NCBI RefSeq assembly: GCF_964187505.1
Contig: NZ_CAXLML010000179.1
Location: 1-64,000 of the forward strand
Direction: 5' to 3'
DNA from: Chordibacter forsetii
Lineage (GTDB): Bacteria > Verrucomicrobiota > Verrucomicrobiia > Opitutales > Seribacteraceae
Length of the DNA: 64,000 nucleotides
Shown piece by piece: positions 1 to 12,200 of this stretch. The notes under the pieces were generated by a model. That model did not search any database. It worked only from the letters and a program-made list of their open reading frames with translations, and was not told where the DNA came from. A program made the position numbers and the translations under genes. Each line of letters opens with the position of its first letter. Position 1 is the stretch's first letter.

Positions 1-3000
1 TTCCTCCAGATACCAAGCCATCGCGATCGAATTCAACAGTGACGGGTGCATTACCTGTACCATCTTCTAGGGTGAGCAGAGAACCGTCCGCTGGAAGAGA
101 GCCATTAAAGTCGAGTTTGCCATTCCAAACAGGCAATGTGTTTTGACCCGCTATAAATTGGGTTCCCTTAAGTCCACCGTCCGGATCACTGGCAAATGCG
201 GACAAGCGGATACTCGATCCCTTGGTTATGGTAATTTCTTGTTGTGGACTGACGAGCTCGATGACCGGAGGATTTTTGGGCAGAGGGGGAAGGATATTGA
301 GAATCCGGTTCATACGATCCTTTAAATTTGTTAATTTACTGGAAAATGTACCTGCATAATTTCCAACCTTATCGCGGGCAACCACGGTGATTTCATGTTC
401 TCCCTGCCTAAGCTTAAGGGGTTCCAAGTCTATAATCGTTTGAAATAAATTTCCTGTACTGTTTTTTGCAGAGCCCACTTTTTTGTTATCGATATAAAAG
501 TCCACCTGAGCGATTCCACTATTGGAGCCCTCTCCGGATGCAGAGCTAGCCTGAACAACCAAGGGGAGCTGGCCATTGGACTCCACACTAAAGTTGGACT
601 CTCCAAGCAAGGACATACTGATCCCCCCGCCCTCGTAATTTTCCACAGAAATGAAATGCAAGGGGGTGGAGTTTACATTACCCGCAACATCCCGAACGAT
701 CGCAGAAATTGAATAGTTTTTAACGGCATCAGGAACCCAACTAAAACTGTATGGCGGGGTTGTTTTAGTGAGATCTTCGCTGGTTTGCCCATCAATAACC
801 AAGCTGACATACTCTATCGCTTCCGCAGTTTGTGTGGCGTTGACCTCAATGATTACAGGAGATTGGGTAAATCCACCTATAATCTCCACCCCATCGAGCA
901 GAGAATACCAAGGGCCTATGTTGAAAGGTTCTACTGAACTGGTATTGGTCGTGGATGGACTTAAGGCCAATCTCTCATAACTCTTACCCTCCCAAACGAT
1001 GTATTCGAATGGAGGGGTAATCATACGAGGGGATACTACATAGCCACTACCTACCCTAAGGGATCCGTCGATATTTTGGCGCAATGCAATATCTGAATAC
1101 CAAAATACATTTTCTAAAGTTGTAGCGTTGAATTCATAAGCATAGGTAACACCTGCTTGTGCGGGGACCCCCTCGTTAATAGCTCGGATTACTGGGATTA
1201 CTTTGATGTGTAAATCTGCTTCCTGGTATCCGGTTCCACCAGAGTCTAGATCTATAGTAAACCCTGTTATTTTCCCAAAATCTTCCGAGTCTGGGTCACT
1301 ATCAATAACTGGAGTAATTTGAGCCCCACTATCCGATGTGATCTCGGTGCTATCTATACTGGCAACCGCAGAGAGTATGTCCTGGCCAACTGGTTTTTCT
1401 AAAACGATGCCCGTTATGGCACCACCCACTAAGGTCGCATTAAAATCGGTCTGGTTTAATTCAAAATCAAGATAGCCGGAAGGTATATTAATTTCGGGAG
1501 CCTGGCTACCGCTCGTAAAGGAAATGCTATGAATATCAGAAGTGACATAGTTTCCGCTGTTATCTCGACCAATTACAAAAATGCTTCGTATTCCTTGGTC
1601 TTCTCCAGTCGCCTGGGTAATCGAAAACAAGTCAAGCTGAGTAGCATAGTTTTGAGACAATTCGGTTATTCCTGCTTTTCTCAACAATGGGCTACCATAG
1701 GCGACACCATCCACAAAATATTGGATATCGACCAATGCGCCATCCGGGTCTTCCCCACTGGCACTCAAGGGAATAATCGATGTGGAGGTAACTGCATTAA
1801 ATGCCGATGGATCCGCCAAGCTTACTGTTGGGGGCAAAGATCCACTGTAACTGGAAATGGTGAATCTTCGGATGGAACTTGTAGCCAAAATCTCGTTATC
1901 CATACCATAGGCAACCAATTGCAAAGAGTATTCCCCGCTTGTTAAATCAGGAATAGATGCCGAAAATCTACCGGACTGAAAGGAATTACTAACGCCTCCC
2001 CCACCAAATTCAGTCATATTCCCAATGAACGATTGGTTGAGAATCATACCAACCCCAGAATAGCTACCAGAAAAGTTCAGGTCAGCAATGACAGGTACAT
2101 TACTTTCTGGAGCAAAGCTGTGATTAAGGTCACTCGAAGGAAAGAGCATAGTCAAAGTGGCAGCACTATCGGCTATTAATGAGGTCTTTAAGTCCCTAAC
2201 AAATAAACTTCTAGTCGGACTGTTATCGGTAGGTAACTGGTTGCTATGCTGAAAAGATAATCCTTCAATACCAGAACTATCAGAGCTAAAGAATACAAAC
2301 CTTCCATTCCCGCTAATAAAAGGAAACCGATTACTAGGTGGGCTAGGTGCTAAGTTGTTGGTAAGGTATCCAGCAGGAGTACCAAATGAACTTTTACTAA
2401 CCCTGGTATTAGTGTTTGAGGAAAGATCAAATAAGTAAATATCGTCTGATTCTTCATCCCTTTGGGCAAGAAGAGTCATTCTTCCTGCTTCTTGATTAAT
2501 TGAATAACTCGGGTCGTTTCGTATCTCAGAAAATCCGTAAATACTAGGCACCTGATTAATTACGGGAGTAACAGTTGTGTAGCCAGAGCCCATAATCAGC
2601 ATATTGGATTCCTCAATTACTTTTATTGCTGATGGATTGTTGGTGGTAAAACGGCCTGAGAGAGCTGAAAAAGTAAAGGTACTTCCGTTGGATTGATTAT
2701 TTTCTATCAACGGTCCTCGAGACACTACTCCAGAGGTAGCAATGTCCATGTGTGTGTCTATGAGTTGAATCAATCCGTTGCGGATATCTGATTTGGTGGT
2801 CGATCCAAGCGTAATGGATATGGTTGGGCGTCCGGAAGAGCCTGCTCCTTCTTCAAACTCTACAATTAGAGGCTCAAGCGTGTTATTTTTATCCGAAATA
2901 GTTAGTGTAGTATTGAGAATATCCGCACCAACCAAACCGGAACTGCCTGAAAGTATCTCAACCTGAAACTTTTGCTCCAAGTAAAGACTTCCACCAAAGT

Positions 3001-6000
3001 TGTGTACACGGTCAGGATTAAGACGACCATCGGGAAAACCATCTCCGTTAAGGTCTGCTCCATCTCCCTCAAATTGTACGAGATCAGAAAAGGATGCATT
3101 TTCGTCCTCCCCGATTTTATATCCAAGGCCATAGCTATTCATTTCAACTTTGTAAATTCTACCACCACCCGAACGGGTTTCTCCCAATCCCTGGGTGGGG
3201 AAAAAACGAGCTTGTCCAGCAAGAAACCCAGAACCCCCAAGTGGTTCCGCAACACTAATCTGAGTACTTTCCAGCCTGTAGTTTTCTCCAGAATTAATTA
3301 TTTGTATTGAAACGATTCGCCCTCGCTGATCCACTTCGTAACTTGCTTCTGCCCCAAAACCTGTACCTGAAAGGTCTTCAATATTTAAAAACCCTCCACT
3401 GTATCCCGATCCGGAATTTTCTATTTCTATTTCTGCAATGGAACCTACCAAGACCGCACTGGCCGTAGGTAATTCAAAGGTTGAGTTGTAGAAAGTTTTA
3501 CCATCATCCCGGTTGATGGATTCGGGAAGTAAATTAGAGGATTTTGTGGAATAAACGATCTTCGAACCATCGTAATTTATACTCGGTTCACGACTGCCAA
3601 AATTACCCCCAGTCTGATTTTCCACGGATTGACTAACTCGACTGGAATAACTTGGAATATTTGAATTTCCCTCAGTCGTTCCATTTAAGTCAGCAACATT
3701 GACATAATAAACATCACCTTCTGGATTTGATAAATAGGCAGTGACTTTTGCCTCGTAAGTTGGCAATGGAAATGCAGGGTCTGGAATAATTTGAATATTT
3801 GGTTTAATATATCCAGAGCCAGTATTTATTACTAAAATTGCATCGTCTTTTAGTTCGTTTAACGCGTTAATTCCATCTGGTTTGAAAGTTAAAACTGCTC
3901 CTGATCCTGGTGCTCCATTACTATTAAAGCCTTCGTCTACTAACTCGATGCTCGGAGTTCCAAAATACCCAGCACCGCCCTCGGTAACTACAACCGTTGC
4001 AATACCAGCACCGGAAACAAAATTTTGAGCCTTAGACTGAAACACCATTCTTTGCCCATCACCCGAAATTTTAGGTAGCATGGAAGCACCTCCTAGCGAT
4101 TGTTCTTGATCAAAGTTCAAACTAGCCAAATAAATTTTATTAGCTGTTAAATCCAAAAAGTAAATATCGCGAAGAGAATTAACATCTCCGGAAGATAAAA
4201 AGGTCGACCCACTGGTATGAAGACTGCCATCTAACAAGTTGGTCGCAAAAGAATCAAATACGATACGGTTCCCAGATTCATCAATCGATGGGTTGTAAGA
4301 ATTTCCATTTCCATTAGTCAGGGCAGTAATCGTGCCACCACCTGATGGGTCAAGGGTCCATAGAAAAATTTGGTTTTGAAGATTAAGGTTTTGAGAAACT
4401 GCATTGGTGGCATCAGATTCAAAAACTACTTTTGAGCCATCTCCGTTTACTGCTGGGTACAAACTTCTACCATTAAATTGTTGGTCTTGATCATTTACGG
4501 CTCTAAGGAGTGTATTCGAAGCTACTCGATAAAGAAAAATATCTTCTTTGCCATTTGTATCTCCCGGGACCAAATCACTTGCCCTGGAATGAAAAACCAC
4601 GGTTGTGCCATCCAAACTTATTTGCGGCCTGAGACTGCTCCCATTTCCTGAAGATTGACTGCTGGGATCGTTAAAGGATTTACTAATAAGCAGGGGCATT
4701 GCTGCGGGAGCTTGCGTATCGAGTAAAAATATCTGTTGGAAATTTTCCCCGTTCGCGTCAGGTACAGACTTTTCATAAACAACATACCTGCCATCCTTGC
4801 CAGAACTTGGACGCTCTGAAGCTAGTGTGGAAGTTGTGGTATCTGTTGGTACTAAACCTGTTGTGCCTTTCCCTTGACTGGAAAGAGAAAAGATAGGGGT
4901 TGTATCTACATTTGCTATTCTTGGGGTTCCTCGGTTATTCATTTCCACAATCAAGTAGTAATCGCCCTCAAAATTATCGGGCAATTGTTGAAACCAGGTT
5001 AAATTGATGGTTTCGCCAGCGAGCATTCCCAGGCCTATTCCGTTCCCCCCCAAATCAAACTCACGCAGTATAAAATCGCTATCATCCACTTGAAGATCTT
5101 TTGACAATAATACCGATGCAGAAATTTCATCTCCTGCAGCTACTGGGCGAGTTCCGTTGTTTCGTATTGCGAAAGATATAAAGGCTGGATCAAGCCCACG
5201 AAAAGTACCTTTTTCCCCGTTATAACTGTTGGGAACAAATTCCAATTGAGGGAAACTAGTGGCATTCTCATCCCCTGAACCAACTTCAATGATATTTCCC
5301 TGATAAAAGTCTATTTCTCCATCGCTATTTTCATCTACTGGAACAGACGGGAAAACCCGGAAGTTATTGGTGTAGGATTGCTCCATCATGATTCTACCAC
5401 CTACAGTATCTGCAGGGTTTACCTCTAGAGTTACAACAAATGAACCGGTGGCATCGGCGGGCAGAAACAAATTTCCTATCATAAATTCGCTACTTGCATT
5501 AGGGGGAAGATACAGCAAGGGATCGTCCGCACTTGGAAAAACTATCGACTGTTCATCCATCACAGTACCTAGTCCGTACTGACCTTCTGTGAGAGGGACG
5601 AGCCTTCTGAGTTGAGCAACAACTGCGGTGCGAACAGATGGTTGAGTCATTACCTCTCCAGTATTGGTAACGGTTCCGGAGACCGTATAGTTGGTATTGG
5701 GTACAAAGTTAGTCGTTTCTGCACCAGTCAAGGGATCAGTTGAGGTTACATTGCTAATGGAAACACCTAGGTCTGGAAGTTGTATAGAAAAGCTGTGTTC
5801 AGCTAAATTATCCCCAAGATCGGATTCTACCGAGCTGGCGGTTAATCGTAATACAATTTTCCATAAAGCTGTTTCAGACCACTTGCTAGCTTGCGACCAA
5901 GGAACCTGAAGAAGAAGTTGGCCTGACTCGTTAGCAATTGTACCGGCGGTATCCTCGTTAAAACCACTCCAAGTCTGAGGGACTGATTGTATGATGAATC

Positions 6001-6256
6001 CGTCCGGATCCACCAAGGTAACCTCAGCGGTTACAGTTTCACCAGCGGGTACTGTGGTTGTATTTGAATCCAAATAAACCTCTGCCTGTACAGAAAATAC
6101 CTGATTAATTTTTACTTCAGCTGGGGGTGTGGTGATGAAACGGATACCCAAGTCGACGAAATTAGGATCGGTTTGTGCCTGCAACCCAACCGTCAACAAA
6201 ACAAGGAAAGTAGTTGCTTGTAAAATTTTGTTCAATAGAGCCGTGGGTTGAATCAT
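1..6256 (-). CDS. giant exported beta-rich surface protein, C-terminus beyond window
   Basis: I read an open minus-strand frame from ATG at 6256 to the left edge without a stop (at least 2085 codons); the frame was checked at about 4948, 3217, 1546 and 30. The start codon overlaps the stop of the upstream giant gene as ATGA, so translation is probably coupled. Residues 1-28 form a Sec signal peptide with a likely cut near LQA-Q. A CARDB-like domain follows (about 160-290). TolB/PD40-like propeller blades then run from about 480 to 1350, with motifs such as PQISLDGTTVVFHS, and Ig-like repeats with D-x-DG loops from about 1400 to the edge. GxGY segments are inserted among the blades (GGAGYFGTP, GSGYIKPNI, GSGYSGGF). 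No catalytic motif is visible. It is likely a surface or secreted adhesin or matrix protein; the function is unknown. Confidence 0.8.
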   Translation of the reverse strand, partial: MIQPTALLNKILQATTFLVLLTVGLQAQTDPNFVDLGIRFITTPPAEVKINQVFSVQAEVYLDSNTTTVPAGETVTAEVTLVDPDGFIIQSVPQTWSGFNEDTAGTIANESGQLLLQVPWSQASKWSETALWKIVLRLTASSVESDLGDNLAEHSFSIQLPDLGVSISNVTSTDPLTGAETTNFVPNTNYTVSGTVTNTGEVMTQPSVRTAVVAQLRRLVPLTEGQYGLGTVMDEQSIVFPSADDPLLYLPPNASSEFMIGNLFLPADATGSFVVTLEVNPADTVGGRIMMEQSYTNNFRVFPSVPVDENSDGEIDFYQGNIIEVGSGDENATSFPQLEFVPNSYNGEKGTFRGLDPAFISFAIRNNGTRPVAAGDEISASVLLSKDLQVDDSDFILREFDLGGNGIGLGMLAGETINLTWFQQLPDNFEGDYYLIVEMNNRGTPRIANVDTTPIFSLSSQGKGTTGLVPTDTTTSTLASERPSSGKDGRYVVYEKSVPDANGENFQQIFLLDTQAPAAMPLLISKSFNDPSSQSSGNGSSLRPQISLDGTTVVFHSRASDLVPGDTNGKEDIFLYRVASNTLLRAVNDQDQQFNGRSLYPAVNGDGSKVVFESDATNAVSQNLNLQNQIFLWTLDPSGGGTITALTNGNGNSYNPSIDESGNRIVFDSFATNLLDGSLHTSGSTFLSSGDVNSLRDIYFLDLTANKIYLASLNFDQEQSLGGASMLPKISGDGQRMVFQSKAQNFVSGAGIATVVVTEGGAGYFGTPSIELVDEGFNSNGAPGSGAVLTFKPDGINALNELKDDAILVINTGSGYIKPNIQIIPDPAFPLPTYEAKVTAYLSNPEGDVYYVNVADLNGTTEGNSNIPSYSSRVSQSVENQTGGNFGSREPSINYDGSKIVYSTKSSNLLPESINRDDGKTFYNSTFELPTASAVLVGSIAEIEIENSGSGYSGGFLNIEDLSGTGFGAEASYEVDQRGRIVSIQIINSGENYRLESTQISVAEPLGGSGFLAGQARFFPTQGLGETRSGGGRIYKVEMNSYGLGYKIGEDENASFSDLVQFEGDGADLNGDGFPDGRLNPDRVHNFGGSLYLEQKFQVEILSGSSGLVGADILNTTLTISDKNNTLEPLIVEFEEGAGSSGRPTISITLGSTTKSDIRNGLIQLIDTHMDIATSGVVSRGPLIENNQSNGSTFTFSALSGRFTTNNPSAIKVIEESNMLIMGSGYTTVTPVINQVPSIYGFSEIRNDPSYSINQEAGRMTLLAQRDEESDDIYLFDLSSNTNTRVSKSSFGTPAGYLTNNLAPSPPSNRFPFISGNGRFVFFSSDSSGIEGLSFQHSNQLPTDNSPTRSLFVRDLKTSLIADSAATLTMLFPSSDLNHSFAPESNVPVIADLNFSGSYSGVGMILNQSFIGNMTEFGGGGVSNSFQSGRFSASIPDLTSGEYSLQLVAYGMDNEILATSSIRRFTISSYSGSLPPTVSLADPSAFNAVTSTSIIPLSASGEDPDGALVDIQYFVDGVAYGSPLLRKAGITELSQNYATQLDLFSITQATGEDQGIRSIFVIGRDNSGNYVTSDIHSISFTSGSQAPEINIPSGYLDFELNQTDFNATLVGGAITGIVLEKPVGQDILSAVASIDSTEITSDSGAQITPVIDSDPDSEDFGKITGFTIDLDSGGTGYQEADLHIKVIPVIRAINEGVPAQAGVTYAYEFNATTLENVFWYSDIALRQNIDGSLRVGSGYVVSPRMITPPFEYIVWEGKSYERLALSPSTTNTSSVEPFNIGPWYSLLDGVEIIGGFTQSPVIIEVNATQTAEAIEYVSLVIDGQTSEDLTKTTPPYSFSWVPDAVKNYSISAIVRDVAGNVNSTPLHFISVENYEGGGISMSLLGESNFSVESNGQLPLVVQASSASGEGSNSGIAQVDFYIDNKKVGSAKNSTGNLFQTIIDLEPLKLRQGEHEITVVARDKVGNYAGTFSSKLTNLKDRMNRILNILPPLPKNPPVIELVSPQQEITITKGSSIRLSAFASDPDGGLKGTQFIAGQNTLPVWNGKLDFNGSLPADGSLLTLEDGTGNAPVTVEFDRDGLVSGG

Positions 6257-9200
6257 GGGCGAAGTTTCCACTTTTGTAGATTATGATCAAAAAATCTAAC
6301 TTTTTCTGATTCTAAGTTAAAATAATACCAACTGGAATAAGAGTTGGAATAAGTCCAGGGAAAGAAAGTTTCATCCGTCCATAACCAATCTTCCAAAACA
6401 GGATCCCAAATCCAGTAAGATTCTAAGTCAATTGATTGGACATAAAGCCAGCCCAGTCGACGATGATAAACCCAGGTATTGTCTTTACTTAGGAAGACAC
6501 CAAACCAGTCAGATTCATACCAACCGCTTCCTAATGAGGTGCTATTAAATACAAACGAATTTTGAATATGAACTGTTGCCTGAATCTCCGAGCTTTTTCC
6601 TCCTGTATCCTGCAGCAAAATTTTCAAGGGAATAGTTGCTCCTGCAGACAAGAAAATCTCATCAGGATCAAGCATCAATAAGGAGCCGTTGGTTTGCAGT
6701 TCAAAAAGAGGAATACCATCCTCATCTTTGTCGAGATTCCCGGAAATAAGTTGGTAAGTAATCGCATCCCCATCCCCATCTTCACCAGCAATTGTATAAA
6801 TGGTTTCCAAAGGTTGAAAATCAGTTCGGTCAATTTCCAGGACAAAGTTTTCTGCTCGGGGAGTAAAATAATTTTCGGCCAGGACAAAACTTGCTTCTAT
6901 TATCGTATCCTCTGTCAATAAAAGGGTCGTGGTTATCACTTCTTTATTGATGATGGCTTCTCCCAACCAGCCATCAAAACGATAGCCTGTAGCTGGGATT
7001 GCTTCAACTTGAACGGTGGATCCATGAGAAAAATTGCCCCCACCAATAACCAATCCACCCGATGAAGTGATAATCTTTAGGTTGTGAGACATAGGTTCAA
7101 ATACCGCATCATATGTTCGATTTTCTTCTACCTTGACCACCAAGTTCTGATCCGAAGGGTCAGTTATACCTGTACCCTTCCAACCTACAAAACGATGCCC
7201 AATAGCAGGTACAGCCGTTAAATTAACAGAAGAAGAGAATGGATATTTACCCCCTCCTAAAGCCACACCCCCTGTTGTGGATTGAACAGTTATTTGATAT
7301 TCCAAGGGCTTAAACTTAGCGAATAAGTAAAAATTGCCTGAAAGAACGACTAAGGTATTGGGCTCATTCGGATTAACCATTCCTTGGCCAATCCATTCCT
7401 CGAAAACATAACCCGGTAAAGACACCGCCGAAATATTGATGGTTTCTCCATAAGAATAGGCACCCGTCCCACTGGTTCTTCCTCCCTGTGAAGGACTGGA
7501 CTCCAATTCTAGCGAATATGTCTCCGCAGGTTGTAGTACAAATGTGGCAGTCAAAGAACGATTTTCGTTCATCTCCACAAAGGTGGAAGAGGAATTCGCA
7601 TCATACGCACCCGCCCCGCTCCAACCTGAAAATACATACCCTTCGTCTGCGAAAGCTTGAATGTGAACCGTTTCACCAAGAGCGTAACTTCCCTCTCCCA
7701 CTACCCTGCCCCCAGTCTCAGGCAAAAGCTCTAGCAAGGGTGTAGCCTGAGTAAATCGTGCAACCAAAAACAAATCTTGATCAACCAGTGCGGAATAATT
7801 TGCCGTTGAGCCTAGGTCGATTCCATTACTCGACCATCCGATAAATTCACTACCTGTATTAGCAGTGGCAATCAAATTTGCAGTTTCCCCATGCTGATAA
7901 GACCCAGCCCCCGTAACAGTCCCTCCAGATGGAACCAGGACAGATACTTCATAAGTTTGAAGCGTGAATTGGGCAGTAAGATTATGATCCCTGGTCATAA
8001 CTACAAAAGTAGAAGAAGCATTGGCTTCGGAAGCACCATCTCCAGTCCATCCATTGAAAGCATACCCTTCTTCAGCATTTGCAAAGATGGTGACTTTGGA
8101 TCCATAAGGATAAATGCCCGAACCTCCTGCAGTTCCGCCGGTTTCATAATTAATCAGCAACTGATGGCTTCTAAGGTCTAATCCTTCCTCGTCTATACCA
8201 TCAAATAAATTTTCCAAATCAAGAATGATCTCTTTTTGGCGAAGCATTAGGGATGAAAAATCTTCGCCTTCACTGGAATTTGATATGGATTGATCCAAAT
8301 CCGCCATCAATTGAAACATAGCCAACTGATCCTCTAGGGAAAGTTCGCCTGCGGTCCCCACGGATGCAAGGGCAATAGGCAAGGCATCGACCAATGCACT
8401 TTCAAGGTCTAACGAGCCAGAGGTTGCCTGCGTTGGTAGACCTTTGGCAATTTCTTCTAGAAGATTGGAACCAACTTCATACCCTTGATAGTCCTCCGAT
8501 AAGGCAAGCAGTAAGCCTTCAGCTTGATTTACCAGGTTGGCCATACGTAAATTTGCCATCATCACACTGGCGGCCCGCTCATCTCCCTCAAATGCTCTTT
8601 GTATAGGATCGTAATTGGTAAGGTCGATCGATGAATCAAGTTCCAGGGCCAAGGAGAGTGCGGTCAAGGCTTCTTGCTTGCTTGCTCCAAGATCCATCAT
8701 TTTCGAAATCATTGTGGTAAGTGGAGAGACAACGGATGCGTTGGCATCGGCAACTAATTTACCTGAGAACTTGGTTCCGGTACTGGTATCAATTCCTCCA
8801 ATAACAATAAATTTGCCCTCATCTGAATCCAGCTTTCCATTGCTATTTAAGTCAAATGCCTCCAGTTCCCTTTGGCTAAGAATGATTTGGGCCTTTCCAT
8901 ACTCATTAGTGTAAAATTTACGATTTAGGTCAGATATTCCATCCCCATCGGCATCAAAAATAACTGTCGCGTTACTCAGGTAGCCATCCACTGCGGTGAT
9001 TTCTGCAACCACTCCCGGCTTAACAACAATATACAAAGTAAAATCCAATTCATTACCCGCCTGATCAGAAACGATAAATTCCAGTTTATAGGTTCCAAGG
9101 TTAGTCGTATTTAACTCAAAATACTCATCATGAATAACTGGAATACCATAGGTTAACGAAAGTGCCTCTATATCACTTACATTTGTGTAGTTATAATCAT

Positions 9201-12200
9201 AAGAAGTCGAAAAGCTTACTGTTACATTCCAGTCCTGCTGATTATCATTTTCAAAATCATTTTCAAAATGATTTTTGAGATCAAACAATTGGATCAACAC
9301 TTCAGCATCATCTGCAAATTGGTCGCTTAACCTCAATTGCTCGGTAACATTCCATTCGAGTACAGCACTGCTGTTCGAGTTAAGCAAGCCATCCGCCTCG
9401 GGCAATGAATCAGGAAGCGTAGTTACCCCGCCACCTTGAAAAAGCAAAGATAAATAAGGGGCTTGTGCATCCCTGATCTCGATATTTTGCGTTAATGTTT
9501 CCTCTGCATAATTGTAAAATTTATCTCTTGCGGTGTAGGTAAGAGAATATTTTCCCACTGGTATGGAACTTAGGTCGAATCGGGCAGTAGAATTTCCGTA
9601 TGGCGAATTTAAATAGCTGGTAAAGTTTGAATCCTGTTCTAAAATTTCAAACCATACTCCTCTGATTGAACTAAGGTTGTTATCCACCATTCCATAGGAA
9701 GGGTCAGAGCCTATGATGCCCCACTCAAATTCACTCAAATTTTGGGCATTTGATGCATTGGACTCAACAGTTATATTTTGTTCTAAATGCCTAAATTGTG
9801 TATCATTGATATCGGTAAGCTTATCATTTACTACAGTAATTCCGTTATTAGGAAAAGAAGATGGTGGATTTTTGAAGTAAAGGATTGGATCTGGATCTAT
9901 CGGAATCAAACTAACTCCATAGACATTAACCCCGTTTGCTAAGGTAACATTATGTTCTGCAATAGGTTCGCCATATGTGTAATTATTATCTGCTGAGCCA
10001 TCCCAGTTGACAAAAGCTTGGATGGTGTAAGTACCGTCTGTTAGGCCCGATAGATAAAAGCTTGCTGGTTCTCCCGTCCAAGATGATTTCCATTGTGTAC
10101 TATTAATATTTGCAGGTGCAGCATACCTAAAGAAGAGTTGCTTGTCCCCGTATACACTTTTTTTGAATATCCTTCCTGAAATAATTCCATCCCCTGATGA
10201 ATTTAAAGGATCTAAATCCTCAGGATCTAAAAGTCCGTCTCCATCTGTATCTTTTGACCTTGGGTTCGTTCTTTCCGTGTTTTCCTTGTCGTCACTCCAA
10301 CCATCTGCGTCGGTATCATATATTAATGGGTTTGAAGTAAAACCAGATGGATTAACCCTACTCTCTTCAACATCGTTCCTGCCATCTAGGTCGGTATCTA
10401 AAGCAAGTGGGTCTGTCCCCGCATTTATTTCATCCTGATGGGTATAACCCAAATTATCGGGATCTTCGAGCCACCATAAGGCATCTTGTTCCATGAACGA
10501 ATCGAGGTATTGGTTAAGCCATTTTTCTCGACTATTTAAAAAATTACTATTGGACGGACGAACCCTCAATTGCTTACTAAGTGTAGTTCCGTTTGCTAAA
10601 GTTGTATTCACATCCAAAACCAATACGCCACTTGGAAAAACTGGTTTTATCACTGCTCCAATACCTGCAGATAAACTGCTGTAGTTTGCATCCCAAATCG
10701 ATAACACTGCGGATTCTGAAATACCAAATCCACGATAGTTCAGTTGAATGCCAGTGATTGCACCATTGGTTGAATTTATGTCAGTTATATTTGCGTCAAA
10801 TCCATATCCTTCAGAAAAACGCAACCGATCGCCCACTGCGTAATTTTCTCCTCCTGCCAAAATATTAAAGCCATTTATACTTCCCACTCCTTTTCGCAGT
10901 GTGGAGTATAGAAAAAGTCTCACTTGTTCGCCAGAAGCATTAAGGTCTCGATTACTCAAGGAGTCTTCAAGTTGTGCAACTCGACTGTTGTTTCCGTCAG
11001 ATGCATTAAAGTCTAAGGTTATATTCCAATCAATTTGTGGAGTTGGAGTTATAATAGATCCATTGGCATCATAAACTAGTGCGTTTAAATTAAAAGGCTG
11101 ATCACCACGAAAGTTTGTCGATAAAGGAACTTCAAGGGGGTTTAAACCTCCCCCGTCATCAGGAAAAAGAAAAAGGTTGGGAGCACCCAATGCTTGCGAT
11201 CCTCCAGACCCGTAATTTATAGTACTGTTAGATTCCGAAAAATAATAACTCTCAAAGAAATCTACTCCGGAGATTGAATTGTTATAAATAATAGTAAAGC
11301 GATCACCGGGAAAAAAGACTGTTGTGTTATCGTCATCAACAATTTGCAGCGTTAAAGAGCCATCCACATTTATAGCAACGGTTAAGTTTGGTTTACTTGT
11401 CGACAAATTATCTGGGTCGGGAATAAAGATAAGTTCAGGAGGGTCTCCTGCTGGATCAAACCCACGGCCAATACCCTCCAGCCTTTTATTATAAAATTCC
11501 TGAAGGAATTCATCTTCAGCATTTAACTGAGCTGATGGTCTTGCTAGGTTTCTTGATTCCAATGTCCAAACCAAAGAACTAATTCCCCGGCCCAAATTAT
11601 CGGTTTCTAAGGTTAATTCCGGGAAACCAGGAACATATAAAACCTGCGAAATACGGTAAGGATCTGCTTGGGGACGAAAAGAACTTTCCTGAAGCTTAAT
11701 ATCCTCCAAGAAAACTGATACATTGTACATTCCCGGATCTAAATTTCCAAATGCATACTGTCCGTTTTGGTCGGTGTAAGAATACTGTCTTTTTGTTAGA
11801 GGTTCATTGATTGCCCAGCTTGATCCAGGGACTGGATCAGAGATCAAAATCCGATTACCGAAAGCAGGAACCGTTTGAGAGGTAGTCGTAGTTACACCAT
11901 TACCATAGAATAGCTGAGCGGGAAAACGATCGTCTATATAAAGTTCGATAAAGGATTTCTTCGGGTCCGGGTCATAATCCACAACATCATTTAGACGAAT
12001 GTAGTCACTAGATGTTTCTAACTCGTAGCCAAAGTTGGTAAGGTTCGACAGATTACGACCATCAAGAAACTGGGCGCTTGGACGCTCATCAAACAATCCT
12101 CGCTCAATTACAGTACCCGAAGAATTATCCTCGTAGCTGGCATTATCATCCAATACTAATCTAGTCATTCTACTTGTTGAAAGCCCAGTGACTACAGCCG

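Noticed and set aside
9241..9290. Inverted and direct repeat of an AAATCATTTTCA-like unit inside the giant gene
   Set aside because: It encodes a local FENDFEND duplication in frame; no regulatory role or mobile element features.
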